The notes under the pieces were generated by a model, which was not told the origin of the DNA, did no database searches, and saw only the letters and a list, made by a program, of their open reading frames with translations. This document shows, one piece after another, positions 18,386-27,252 of a stretch of DNA of 64,000 bases. The position numbers were made by a program, and so were the translations under genes. Source of the stretch: JANLYC01 sp963815445 (GTDB lineage Bacteria; Actinomycetota; Actinomycetes; Propionibacteriales; Nocardioidaceae); assembly GCA_963815445.1 (NCBI GenBank), contig CAWFGV010000005.1, forward strand, positions 434,001-498,000. Reading direction: 5' to 3'. The first letter of the stretch is position 1. The number at the start of each line of letters is the position of its first letter.

Positions 18386-18447
18386 GCGAATTGCGGGAAA
18401 GTGCAGGTCGACACGCCGAGCGGGGCGTGCACCTTCCCGCAATTCGC
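18386..18447. repeat. 62-bp interrupted inverted repeat downstream of ffh
   Basis: GCGAATTGCGGGAAAGTGCA at 18386-18405 is matched in reverse complement at 18428-18447 with one mismatch in 20. The 22-nt centre itself contains CACGCC and GGCGTG, so a second short stem is possible. It begins 27 nt after the ffh stop and ends 30 nt before the next start. It could act as a terminator, but the arms are far longer than needed and their AT-containing sequence suggests a dispersed palindromic element. Confidence 0.7.
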
Positions 18448-18477
18448 GGCGCAGCAGCGTCCGGTAGCGTCGCGAGC

Positions 18478-19593
18478 ATGCCGGACCGTGTCGACCGCCC
18501 CGTCCTCAAGGCCAGTGGTGTCATCCTGCCCAGCGGGGAGCGGCGGGACCTGTTCGTCGTCGACGGCCACCTGACGTATGACGTCGGACCGGCCACGGCC
18601 GGTGCGACGTCCCTCACCGACGGCCTGGGGGACGCGTGGATCGTGCCCGGCCTGGTCGATGCGCACTGCCACATCGGGCTGGACGAGCACGGTGCAGTGC
18701 CCGACGAGGTGTCGGAGGCACAGGCGATCACCGACCGCGACGCCGGCACCCTGCTCGTCCGTGACGCCGGCTCGGCTGCCGACACCCGCTGGATCGACGA
18801 GCGCGACGACTTGCCGCGCGTCATCCGAGCCGGCCGACATCTCGGTCGCCCGAAGCGCTACATCCGCAACTACGCCCACGAGATCGAGCCCGACGAGCTG
18901 CCGGCGTACGTCGCGCAGGAGGCGCAACGCGGTGACGGTTGGGTCAAGCTGGTGGGGGACTGGATCGACCGCGAGGTCGGTGACCTGGCACCGTGCTGGC
19001 CGCTCGACGCGCTTCGGGCGGCGATGGACATCGCGCACGCGCACGGAGCCCGGGTCACAGCGCACGTGTTCGGCCACGAAGCGTTGCCGGACCTGTTCGA
19101 GGCCGGCATCGACTGCATCGAGCACGGCACCGGGCTGACCCCCAACCTGATCGACTCGATGGTGGCCAACAACATCGCCCTGGTGCCGACCGTCAGGCAG
19201 CTCGACCTGTTCCCGGACTACGCCGCGGCGGGTGAGGAGCGCTTCCCGGCATACGCCGCACGGATGCGGGACCTGCACGCCCGCCGTAAGAGCACCTTGC
19301 GGGCTGCCCATGACGCAGGCGTCTCGATCTATGCCGGCACGGACGCCGGGGGAGTGCTGCCGCATGGTCTCATCGGCGACGAGGTGCTGGCGCTGGCCGA
19401 CGTCGGGCTCAGTCCCGCTGAGGCTCTCGGCGCGGCATCGTGGCACGCCCGGCCGTGGCTCGGGCGGCCCGGCGGAAACCTCGACGAGGGCGATCCAGCC
19501 GACTTCGTCGTCTATGACGCGAACCCCCTCGAGGACCTCGCCGTGCTCAAGCATCCGAAGCGGATCGTCCTCCGTGGCGCCGTCATCAGCTGA
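18478..19593 (+). CDS. Amidohydrolase family protein (imidazolonepropionase-like)
   Basis: The 371-residue protein belongs to the metal-dependent amidohydrolase superfamily. It has the strand-1 metal motif VPGLVDAHCHIGLDEH, a lysine in GWVKLVGDWIDR, the second-His strand GARVTAHVFGHEAL, the third in IDCIEHGTGL and the metal/catalytic Asp in IYAGTDAGGVLPHG. The C-terminal small beta domain closes with GDPADFVVYDANPLEDL. The ATG at 18478 matches the expected short N-terminal beta domain; longer in-frame extensions lie inside ffh. Substrate unknown; prolidase- or carboxypeptidase-like cyclic amide hydrolysis is possible. Confidence 0.85.
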   Translation: MPDRVDRPVLKASGVILPSGERRDLFVVDGHLTYDVGPATAGATSLTDGLGDAWIVPGLVDAHCHIGLDEHGAVPDEVSEAQAITDRDAGTLLVRDAGSAADTRWIDERDDLPRVIRAGRHLGRPKRYIRNYAHEIEPDELPAYVAQEAQRGDGWVKLVGDWIDREVGDLAPCWPLDALRAAMDIAHAHGARVTAHVFGHEALPDLFEAGIDCIEHGTGLTPNLIDSMVANNIALVPTVRQLDLFPDYAAAGEERFPAYAARMRDLHARRKSTLRAAHDAGVSIYAGTDAGGVLPHGLIGDEVLALADVGLSPAEALGAASWHARPWLGRPGGNLDEGDPADFVVYDANPLEDLAVLKHPKRIVLRGAVIS

Positions 19594-19651
19594 GTCGGTG
19601 TCCTGGTTGCGGGTGGAAACCGCTGGTAACGACTGGTTCAAGCACAGTGGT

Positions 19652-19699
19652 GGGGTATTTCGTACCCCCCGAACGGGTCATTGCCCGTAGGCAGGGGGG
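19652..19699 (+). promoter_or_regulatory. Nested alternative hairpins in the leader of the nucleotide cyclase gene
   Basis: GGGGTA-TTTCG-TACCCC (19652-19668) forms one perfect stem. The C-run 19665-19670 can instead pair with GGGGGG at 19694-19699, enclosing a third stem ACGGG/CCCGT (19673-19677 with 19684-19688). The first and second stems share the C-run and exclude one another. The block ends 43 nt before the start codon. It could be an attenuator or an operator. Confidence 0.45.
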
Positions 19700-19742
19700 T
19701 CTAGTTCCCTTGTGAGCAGCGTCAGCGAGAGGAGCTCGAATC

Positions 19743-22700
19743 GTGCGGAGTTGTCCCCAGTGCTCCGCGTCATGCTCCGAGAGCGCAAAGTTCTGCCCCG
19801 AGTGCGGATTCTCGCTGGCCGTCCGGGTCTGTCCGCACTGCGGCGTGCCGGCGGTAGGTGGGAAGTTCTGCGCTGAGTGCGGTGGTGCGCTCGAGGCAGG
19901 CGCCGCCCAGGCCGCTGCCCCTGTGCAGCCGCAGACCTCCGTTGCCCCGGTCGCGGAGCGTCGGATCACCACCGTTCTGTTCGCCGACCTCGTCGGCTTC
20001 ACGACGCGGTCCGAGGGGCTCGACCCCGAGGATGTGCGAGAACTGTTGTCCCGCTACTTCGCCGGCGCGTCTACCGTCGTTGCGCGCTACGGCGGAACGG
20101 TCGAGAAGTTCATCGGCGATGCCGTTATGGCGGTCTGGGGTGTTCCGGTCGCGCACGAGGACGATGCCGAGAGGGCGGTTCGGGCGGGTCTCGAGCTGGT
20201 GATGATGACGGAGACCCTGGGTGAGGAGAACAACGCTCCGGGACTGACCATGCGCGTCGGCCTGGTGACCGGGGAGGTCGCGGTCACGTTGGGAGCCACC
20301 GGCGAGGGCATGGTGGCCGGTGACGCCGTCAACACGGCCGCTCGCGTGCAGACCGCCGCCGAACCGGGTGAGGTATGGGTCGACGAGACAACACGATCCC
20401 TGGCGGCGGCCGCGATCACGTACGAGGCGACGGGGGAGCACCAGCTCAAGGGCAAGGCCGAACCGGTCCGCCTCTTCGCGGCCCGATCCGTCGTGGGGTC
20501 GGTCCGTGGCGTGGAGCGCATGGATGGCCTGGAAGCTCCCCTCGTCGGGCGCGACCGCGAGCTGCGGCTGGTCAAAGAGCTCTTCCACTCTGCCCAGGAG
20601 AGCGGTCTTCCGTCCTTGGTCGTCGTGGAGGGCGAGGCAGGTGTCGGCAAGTCACGCCTCGGATGGGAGTTCGAGAAGTACGTCGACGGGCTGTCCGCAC
20701 TGGTCCTGTGGCATCGCGGCCGCTGCCTGGCGTACGGCGACGGGGTCGCGTTCTCGGCGTTGGTCGAAGCGATCCGCGGGCGGTTGGGTCTGGTGGAGTC
20801 CGACAGCGGTGCCGTCGTCGACGAGAAGCTGCAGGAGGCGCTCGACCGTTACGTCGCCGATGCGGCCGAGCAAGCCTGGATCAGGCCACGGCTGGCTGTC
20901 CTTCTGGGCGGTAGCGGAGTCGCGGGGACCTTCAACGCCGACGAGCTGTATGCCGCCTGGGCGGCATTCTTCGAGCATGTCGGCCAGGGCAACGTCGTGG
21001 TCCTCGTCATCGACGACGCGCAGCACGCTGACGACGGCCTCATCGGGTTCCTGGAGCATCTGCTGGCGATGGCCGGCTTCTCCATCTTCGTGATGGCGCT
21101 GGCGCGCCCAGAGCTGCTCTCGCGGCGACCTGACCTGGCGGTCAACCGACGCACGACCATCCTCCACCTCGACCCACTCGGCGACGAGGCGGTCGCCACC
21201 CTGTTGGACGGTCTGGTGGCCCAGCTCCCGGTCGCCGCGAGAACGGCGCTCGTACAGCGGTCCGAGGGCATCCCCCTCTATGCCGTGGAGACGATCCGCG
21301 GGCTGATCGACCGCGATCTCGTCATCCCGCGCGACGGTCGCTACGTGCTCAGCACTCCCGAGAGCCTGGACCTGGACGACTTGGCCGCTCCTGCCTCACT
21401 GCAGGCTCTGGTGGCTGCGCGTCTGGACGCGCTCTCCGCGGCGGAGCGACGATTGGTCACCGACGCCAGCGTCCTCGGGATGACGTTCACCGAGGAAGCC
21501 CTAGCCGAGCTCTCCGCCGACGTCGCCGACCGTGACGACCTGCTGCGAAGCCTCTCCCGCAAGCAGATTCTCCGGATCGAGACCGACCGGTTCAGCGCGA
21601 GCCGCGGCCAGTACCGCTTCATCCAGGCGGTAGTGCGGCAGGTGGCGTACGACACCATGTCGAAACGGGACCGCAAGGCGCGGCACCTCGCGGTTGCCGC
21701 CCACCTCGAGGCCCAACCCGACCCGACGGGTGACCTCGCGGCGGTCCTTGCGCAGCACTACCTGGACGCCCTCGGTCACTCCTCGAGCGGTGACGATGAC
21801 CAGCCGGACCTGTTGGCCCGCTCGATTCGGCTGCTCGAGCAGGCCGCAGCACGTGCACGCGCGCTTGGCGCAAGCGTTGAAGCGCTGCGATATCTCCGGC
21901 AGGCACTCCAGCTCGCCGATGGCACTGAGCGCGCGGTGCTGCTCGCCGTGGCGGCGGAGGTCGCTCTCGAAGGGGCCCGTTTTCAGGAGGCCATCGAGCT
22001 GGGAGCCGAAGCCAGTCAAGAGCTCATGGCCGCGGGGGATGACGTGGCAGCAGGGCTCGCCGCGAACACCACAGCATCGGCACACCTGCAGCTGGGCGAC
22101 ACGCTGCGCGGTCTCGAGATTGCGGGAACGCACTGGCAGCGGCTGGAAGGCCGCCCCGAAGCAAGCCCTGCTCTCATACAGCTGGCCGGGCTGCTGACGA
22201 ACGCCCACCTCAGCCTAGGTGATGGCCAGGCTGCCGATCCCTATCTGCAAAAGGCTCTGAGGTTGGCGGAGTCGCTGGGGGACAAGAAACAGCTGTGCAG
22301 GTTGGCGGGCATCATGGGTCGCATGATGGAGGCCACGGGTGCGCCCTTCATGAGTGCCGTCATCTACGGAGCGCAGGCTGTGCTGGCCCGCCAGCTGAAC
22401 TTGCCGGACCGCCTGTCGGCGGCACTTCAGGGCCAGGGCATTCAATTCCTTCAGGACGATGTCAAGCGCGGAGTGGAGTGCTACCGGGAGGCGGTCGCCG
22501 CATCCCACCAGACGGGCCACGGCGGCCTCATCCAGGGCGCTGAGGTAAATCTGGCGATCGGGCTTTGGGTGGGTGGGGAGTGGTCGGAACTCCTTGCTGT
22601 GACATCGAAACGGCAAGACGATTCGACGACTCCCGGCAACAGGGTGGTCTACACAGTCATCGAGCGCTGGGTGGCCGAGGCGCGTGGCACAGAGCTCCCC

Positions 22701-23285
22701 GCCCTGCCGCCGTTGACAGAGGAGATCGACAACCTGTCCGACCGGTCGTGGTACGAGACCGGCCAGATCTCCGAGCATCTCTCAACAGGTGCTTTCTCGG
22801 AGGCGGCTGATCTGGGCGAGATCGCGGTCGAGCACGCCCGGAGCTGGAGTGATCTTGGCGACGACTTCATCCACATCTGGCCGCGAGCAGTGACCGCGGT
22901 GATAGCGGCAGGTCAGTTCGAGCGGGCAGCAGAGATGATTCGACCTGTTCGGGAAGCGCCGAGCGGATTGAAGGGCGTGGCCCTGACGGCCCACCTCGAC
23001 CACCTGGACGGACTGGTCACCATCGCGGCCGGGGGTGACGAGGGCGTCGAAGATCACCTGCGAGCTGCGATCAAGGGCTTCGAGACGTATGGATCCGTCC
23101 CGCTGACCGCCCGGGCCAGGGCGGACCTCGGACGGTGGCTGATGGGCCAAGGCCGTGCGGCGGAAGCCGAGCCACTCCTGGAGCAGGCCCGTAGCGCGTT
23201 CGAGCAGCTCGGTGCCGCCGGATGGCTGCGGGAGTTCGACCTCCTCGCGTCGCGGACGGCGACCGAGATACCTACCACCGCCTGA
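19743..23285 (+). CDS. Zinc-ribbon class III nucleotide cyclase with AAA-type ATPase and TPR domains
   Basis: The 1,180-residue protein starts with a double zinc ribbon (Cys 4, 7, 18, 21 and 30, 33, 43, 46), then a class III cyclase domain at about 72-250. Metal Asp82 (LFADLVGFT) and Asp126 (EKFIGDAVMAVWG) are present, as are Lys122 and the transition-state Asn197 and Arg201 (VNTAARVQ). By manual alignment the usual base-selecting Asp is Met190, so ATP or GTP preference is open. Next comes a STAND/AAA ATPase (Walker A EGEAGVGKSRLG near 297, Walker B VLVIDDAQ near 420) and long helical repeats. GAGAGGAG precedes the GTG start. Its TGA overlaps the next ATG (TGATG), coupling it to a cNMP-binding transporter. 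Confidence 0.93.
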   Translation: MRSCPQCSASCSESAKFCPECGFSLAVRVCPHCGVPAVGGKFCAECGGALEAGAAQAAAPVQPQTSVAPVAERRITTVLFADLVGFTTRSEGLDPEDVRELLSRYFAGASTVVARYGGTVEKFIGDAVMAVWGVPVAHEDDAERAVRAGLELVMMTETLGEENNAPGLTMRVGLVTGEVAVTLGATGEGMVAGDAVNTAARVQTAAEPGEVWVDETTRSLAAAAITYEATGEHQLKGKAEPVRLFAARSVVGSVRGVERMDGLEAPLVGRDRELRLVKELFHSAQESGLPSLVVVEGEAGVGKSRLGWEFEKYVDGLSALVLWHRGRCLAYGDGVAFSALVEAIRGRLGLVESDSGAVVDEKLQEALDRYVADAAEQAWIRPRLAVLLGGSGVAGTFNADELYAAWAAFFEHVGQGNVVVLVIDDAQHADDGLIGFLEHLLAMAGFSIFVMALARPELLSRRPDLAVNRRTTILHLDPLGDEAVATLLDGLVAQLPVAARTALVQRSEGIPLYAVETIRGLIDRDLVIPRDGRYVLSTPESLDLDDLAAPASLQALVAARLDALSAAERRLVTDASVLGMTFTEEALAELSADVADRDDLLRSLSRKQILRIETDRFSASRGQYRFIQAVVRQVAYDTMSKRDRKARHLAVAAHLEAQPDPTGDLAAVLAQHYLDALGHSSSGDDDQPDLLARSIRLLEQAAARARALGASVEALRYLRQALQLADGTERAVLLAVAAEVALEGARFQEAIELGAEASQELMAAGDDVAAGLAANTTASAHLQLGDTLRGLEIAGTHWQRLEGRPEASPALIQLAGLLTNAHLSLGDGQAADPYLQKALRLAESLGDKKQLCRLAGIMGRMMEATGAPFMSAVIYGAQAVLARQLNLPDRLSAALQGQGIQFLQDDVKRGVECYREAVAASHQTGHGGLIQGAEVNLAIGLWVGGEWSELLAVTSKRQDDSTTPGNRVVYTVIERWVAEARGTELPALPPLTEEIDNLSDRSWYETGQISEHLSTGAFSEAADLGEIAVEHARSWSDLGDDFIHIWPRAVTAVIAAGQFERAAEMIRPVREAPSGLKGVALTAHLDHLDGLVTIAAGGDEGVEDHLRAAIKGFETYGSVPLTARARADLGRWLMGQGRAAEAEPLLEQARSAFEQLGAAGWLREFDLLASRTATEIPTTA

Positions 23286-25006
23286 TGGGCCAGGTCCGCA
23301 CCGGGATCAACGAGACCGGACAAGCGATCCGGGCGGTTCTTGCCAATCCGGCGCTGCGTCGGATCAACCTGGCGCTGAGCGGTTCGATGATTGGCGACTG
23401 GGCAGCTGGCACGGCGGTCGCGGTGTGGGCCTACCAAGCCGGCGGGGCCGGTCTGGTCGGCGTCTGGGGCGTCGTTCGGCTCACCTCCATGGCCGTTGCT
23501 TCTCCGTTCGCCGCTGTGTTGAGCGATCGCTACCCGCGCAAGACCGTGATGGTGGTGTCGGATCTCACCCGCGTGCTGCTCGTTCTCGCCGCGGCTGCGG
23601 TGATCTCCCAGTCGGGACCGCCCTGGCTCGTGATCCTGCTGGCGACGGTCGCAGCCGTCGTCGCCACCGTATTCCTTCCGGCCAAGGCCGCACTCATGCC
23701 GGAGCTGGCCAGCACGCCCGTAGAGCTTGCGGCGGCGAACGGCGTCGGCAGCACCGTCGAGAGCCTGGCGTTCTTCGTCGGTCCGGCCATCGCTGGGACG
23801 CTGCTGGTTTTCACGGGTGTGTCGACCGTGCTGGTGTTCAACGCGGCCACGTTCGTCTGGTCGGCCGTTCTCGTGTGGGGAGTGCACCCACCCCCGCGTC
23901 CGGGCGTGGATGCGCTGCCGCAGGCGCGTGCCGATGGCCGCTCCGATGCCGAGCCGCCGCCGGACACTGCCAGTCCGCCAGGTTTCCTGCAGGAGTCGGT
24001 GGCCGGCTTCACGACGATCGCGACCAACCGGGACCTGCGTCTTGTCACCACACTGCTCTGCGCCCAAACCGTCGTCGCCGGCGCCTCGGTGGTGTTCGTG
24101 GTGGCGGTGGCGGTGGACCTGATCGACCTCGGCCCGCAGGGGGTGGGTTATCTCGAGTCGACGCTGGGCATCGGCGCGCTCGTGGGTGGTCTGCTCGCGA
24201 TGGCACGCGCCAGCGGGCAGCGGCTGGCCGTCGACTTCGGTGCGGGGGTGGTCCTGTGGGCGCTGCCGCTGCTGCTCCTGGCTGTGTGGGCGCACCCGCT
24301 CGCTGCCTTCGCCTGCATGTTCGTCATCGGGGTCGCGAACCCCTTGGTCGACGTCAACTTCGACACGATCGTGCAGCGGGTCACACCCAACCACGTCATG
24401 GGACGGGTCTTCGGGGCGGTGTCCTCAGCCTTCATCGCCGGTATGGCGCTCGGCGCCGCGCTCATGCCGATCCTCATCGCCACCGTGGGGCTGCGCCCCG
24501 GCCTGGCGATCATCGGCATCGCGGTGACCCTGCTCGTGCTGCCGTTCATGCCTCGGCTGCACCGGATGGACGGGCTCCTGCAGGCGCCGGAGGGCCTGGC
24601 GTTGATCCGCGGGTTGCCGATCTTCGCCCCGCTGAGCCAGCCGATCGTCGAGCGCCTAGCGCTGGCCCTGCGGCGGATCGAGGTGCCTGCGGGGACAACG
24701 GTGATCACCGAGGGAGATGTCGGCGACCGGTTCTACATCGTCGAGTCCGGCCGCGTGGAAGCGACATACCGAGGTGGGCACCTGTCATATGCCGGCCCGG
24801 GTGAGCCGTTCGGCGAGATCGCCCTGCTGCATGACGTGCCGCGCACGGCAACCGTCACCACCGTCGAGGAAACCGTGCTGCGCTCGCTGGACCAGGACGT
24901 GTTCCTGGCCGCGGTCACCGGCAACGCCCAGGCGCTCGATCGAACCCAGGCGCTCGCGAGCCTTCGTATCCCGACCGGCGAGCGGGTCGACGAGCGGACC
25001 GGGTAA
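23285..25006 (+). CDS. MFS transporter with C-terminal cyclic-nucleotide-binding domain
   Basis: This 573-residue protein has an MFS domain of about 12 helices with the motif SDRYPRKTVMVVSDL between helices 2 and 3, then a cytoplasmic Crp-type cNMP-binding domain at about 440-558. The phosphate-binding cassette is canonical (FGEIALLHDVPRTATV near 508-523), with the Glu and Arg that hold cyclic phosphate and ribose, so nucleotide binding is likely. The ATG at 23285 overlaps the cyclase stop (TGATG); an earlier in-frame start at 23222 would lie inside the cyclase. Similar MFS relatives export macrolides or drugs, but no substrate can be read. Gating by the cyclase product is the natural inference. 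Confidence 0.92.
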   Translation: MGQVRTGINETGQAIRAVLANPALRRINLALSGSMIGDWAAGTAVAVWAYQAGGAGLVGVWGVVRLTSMAVASPFAAVLSDRYPRKTVMVVSDLTRVLLVLAAAAVISQSGPPWLVILLATVAAVVATVFLPAKAALMPELASTPVELAAANGVGSTVESLAFFVGPAIAGTLLVFTGVSTVLVFNAATFVWSAVLVWGVHPPPRPGVDALPQARADGRSDAEPPPDTASPPGFLQESVAGFTTIATNRDLRLVTTLLCAQTVVAGASVVFVVAVAVDLIDLGPQGVGYLESTLGIGALVGGLLAMARASGQRLAVDFGAGVVLWALPLLLLAVWAHPLAAFACMFVIGVANPLVDVNFDTIVQRVTPNHVMGRVFGAVSSAFIAGMALGAALMPILIATVGLRPGLAIIGIAVTLLVLPFMPRLHRMDGLLQAPEGLALIRGLPIFAPLSQPIVERLALALRRIEVPAGTTVITEGDVGDRFYIVESGRVEATYRGGHLSYAGPGEPFGEIALLHDVPRTATVTTVEETVLRSLDQDVFLAAVTGNAQALDRTQALASLRIPTGERVDERTG

Positions 25007-25040
25007 CGCCCCAGCCCGCTCGTCGCGCCTCTACCCGGTC
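24997..25040. terminator. Candidate bidirectional terminator between transporter and fdhA
   Basis: GACCGGGTA and TACCCGGTC form a perfect 9-bp stem with a 26-nt loop. The left arm contains the first two bases of the transporter stop; the right arm ends 5 nt before the convergent fdhA stop. Confidence 0.45.
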
Positions 25041-25044
25041 TGGC

Positions 25045-26280
25045 TCAGGCGGCCGTTGTCCCGAGGTAGCCGTTCGGGTCGAGCACGTACTTGCGGGACG
25101 CGCCCTCGTCGAACTCCTGGTAACCACGCGGCGCGTCCTCGATCGGGATCGGCGTCGCGTTGACCGCCTTGGCGATCTGGACCCGATCGTTCAGGATCGC
25201 CATCATCAGTCCGCGGTGGTACTTCATCACCGGGCACTGGCCGGTCATGAAGCTGTGCGACTTCGACCAGCCCAGTCCGATGCCGATCGACAGGGAACCC
25301 TGTTGGGCGGCCTCGTCGGCCGCGCCCGGGTCACCGGTGACGTAGAGGCCGGGAATGCCGATGCCGCCACCGGCGCGGGTGACGTCCATCATCGAGTTGA
25401 GCACGGTGGCCGGCTGCTCCCGCTCGGAGTCCGCGCCGTGGCCGCGCGCCTCGAAGCCCACGGCGTCCACGCCGCAGTCGACCTCGGGAACTCCGAGAAT
25501 CTGCTCGATCTGGTCCTTGGGGTCACCCTTGGACACATCGACGGTCTCACAGCCGAACGTCGTCGCCTGGTTGAGTCGGTCCTTGTTGAGGTCGGCGACG
25601 ATCACGACCGCGGCCCCGAGCAGCTGCGCCGAGACGGCGGCAGCGAGCCCGACGGGACCCGCCCCCGCGATGTACACGGTCGACCCGACCTCGACGCCGG
25701 CGGTCACACAGCCGTGGAAACCGGTCGGGAAGATGTCCGACAGCATGGTCAGGTCGAGCATCTTGTCCATCGCCTGGTCCTTGTCGGGGAACTTCAACAG
25801 GTTCCAGTCGGCGTAGGGGACGACGACGTACTGAGCCTGACCACCGACCCAGCCACCCATGTCGACGTACCCGTAGGCCGAACCGGGTCGATCAGGGTTG
25901 ACGTTCAGGCAGATCCCGGTCTTGCCCTCCTTGCAGTTGCGGCACCGACCACACGAGATGTTGAAGGGCACGGAGCAGAGGTCTCCCTCCTTGATGAACT
26001 CCACACCAGGACCGACTTCGACGACCTCACCGGTGATCTCGTGGCCGAGGACCAGGCCCTCGGGTGCGGTCGTGCGACCGCGCACCATGTGCTGGTCGCT
26101 CCCGCAGATGTTCGTGGCGACCGTCTTGATGATCGCGGCGTGCGGAAGCTGTCGGCCGACATTGTCGGGATTGACCCCTGGCCCGTCCTGGAGCTCGAAC
26201 GTGGGGTAGTCGATCTCCTGGACCTCCACGCTGCCGGTGCCCATGTAGGCGACTGCCTTGTTCGTTGTCGTGTCTGCCAT
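25045..26280 (-). CDS. fdhA: Formaldehyde dehydrogenase, glutathione-independent
   Basis: This zinc alcohol-dehydrogenase-family enzyme oxidises formaldehyde to formate with NAD and no added thiol, as in Pseudomonas putida FdhA. The 411-residue chain has TNICGSDQHMVRGRT (catalytic zinc Cys), GHEITGEVVEVGPG, the structural zinc loop CGRCRNCKEGKTGIC, the NAD Rossmann motif GAGPVGLAAAVSAQLLGA and the family tract DAVGFEARGHG. The ATG at 26280 follows AGGAGAG. It points away from rpsP and converges on the MFS gene, so it is likely a single-gene unit for aldehyde detoxification. Confidence 0.94.
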   Translation of the reverse strand: MADTTTNKAVAYMGTGSVEVQEIDYPTFELQDGPGVNPDNVGRQLPHAAIIKTVATNICGSDQHMVRGRTTAPEGLVLGHEITGEVVEVGPGVEFIKEGDLCSVPFNISCGRCRNCKEGKTGICLNVNPDRPGSAYGYVDMGGWVGGQAQYVVVPYADWNLLKFPDKDQAMDKMLDLTMLSDIFPTGFHGCVTAGVEVGSTVYIAGAGPVGLAAAVSAQLLGAAVVIVADLNKDRLNQATTFGCETVDVSKGDPKDQIEQILGVPEVDCGVDAVGFEARGHGADSEREQPATVLNSMMDVTRAGGGIGIPGLYVTGDPGAADEAAQQGSLSIGIGLGWSKSHSFMTGQCPVMKYHRGLMMAILNDRVQIAKAVNATPIPIEDAPRGYQEFDEGASRKYVLDPNGYLGTTAA

Positions 26281-26617
26281 CTGCCCTCTCCTCTGTTGCC
26301 GAGTCGATGCCATGGCCCTGGGTCGCTGGGCTGCTGCGGTGCGCTGGCATCGTCGCGCTGAACCGCCTGACTTCGTGGTGCCCGGTGGATGGGCGCGTAA
26401 ACAGATGGCCGCGATTTCGTGTCCTGATGCATCAGTTCCGGCCCCGAACAGGCCTCAGTTGGAGTTTGTCGGGGTTCCCATGGCAGAATGTGGGCCGACT
26501 TCGAGCCGCGTCGGACCCTCTCACTCCGGCACGCTCGGATCCTTCGCGAACGAGCCTTGGTCCCCACCCGGGTACGCCGTTCGCACCCACACCAGACATC
26601 GAGGAGACACCACACCC
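26281..26617. other. Divergent promoter region between fdhA and rpsP
   Basis: This 337-nt gap separates two divergent genes. It holds a perfect palindrome CTGATGCATCAG at 26424-26435, a possible operator lying about 145 nt upstream of fdhA, and the rpsP promoter candidate. No convincing reading frame is present. Confidence 0.4.
26459..26489 (+). promoter_or_regulatory. Candidate promoter for the rpsP operon
   Basis: TTGGAG and CAGAAT are separated by 19 nt. The TGGCAGAAT block resembles TGGCAGACT upstream of rplS. It would give a leader of roughly 120 nt. Confidence 0.35.
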
Positions 26618-27250
26618 GTGGCCGTCAAGATTCGCCTGAAGCGGATGGGCAAGATCCGCCAGCCGTACTACCGCATCGTCGTCGCCGACTCGCGCACCAA
26701 GCGCGACGGACGCGTGATCGAAGAAATCGGCAAATACCACCCCAAGGAAGACCCGAGCTTCATTGAGGTCAACTCCGAGCGGGCCCTGTACTGGCTCGGC
26801 GTCGGTGCCCAGCCGAGCGAGCCCGTCACCGCGATCCTCAAGGTCACCGGTGACTGGCAGAAGTTCAAGGGCGAGGCCGCTCCGGCGCCGATGAAGACGG
26901 CTGCGCCCAAGCGCGACAAGACCGAGATCTTCAACGAAGCGCTCAAGGACTCGCAGAGCGAGCCGAAGACCGAGGCGGTGACGCCCAGGCGCACCACCAA
27001 GAAGGCCGCTGCGGCTCCCGTGGAGGAGGCTCCGGCTGCTGAAGCGGCTCCAGTTGCGGAGGCGCCAGCTGCTGAAGCCGCTCCCGTGGAGGAGGCTCCG
27101 GCCGAGGAGACTGCACCGGTCACCGACGCGGCTGTCGCCGACGAAGCTGTCGCCGACGACGCGCCCGCCGAGGCACCTGCTGCCGACGAAGCCGCCGCCG
27201 CCGACGCGCCCGCCGAGGCGCCTGCCGACGCTGACGCTGACAAGGCCTGA
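26618..27250 (+). CDS. rpsP: 30S ribosomal protein S16 with long Ala/Glu/Pro tail
   Basis: S16 is a small-subunit assembly protein. The first 85 or so residues are standard (VKIRLKRMGKIRQPYYRIVV, DSRTKRDGRVIEEIGKYHPK, NSERALYWLGVGAQPSE). The remaining 120 residues are a low-complexity acidic tail of repeated EAPAAEA and VADEAVADD blocks. Actinobacterial S16 often has such a tail, but 210 residues is long. The GTG at 26618 is set by GAGGAGA at 26601-26607 and the conserved N-terminus; upstream in-frame codons are leader. It opens the operon rpsP-KH-rimM-trmD. Confidence 0.96.
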   Translation: MAVKIRLKRMGKIRQPYYRIVVADSRTKRDGRVIEEIGKYHPKEDPSFIEVNSERALYWLGVGAQPSEPVTAILKVTGDWQKFKGEAAPAPMKTAAPKRDKTEIFNEALKDSQSEPKTEAVTPRRTTKKAAAAPVEEAPAAEAAPVAEAPAAEAAPVEEAPAEETAPVTDAAVADEAVADDAPAEAPAADEAAAADAPAEAPADADADKA

Positions 27251-27252
27251 GC

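Noticed and set aside
16575..18824. A 749-codon minus-strand frame opposite ffh
   Set aside because: It mirrors the strongly supported ffh gene and reads as compositional noise.
25045..26280. Mycothiol-dependent formaldehyde dehydrogenase
   Set aside because: The sequence follows the glutathione-independent FdhA pattern throughout (DAVGFEARGHG, the CGRCRNCKEGKTGIC zinc loop) and so that call was preferred.
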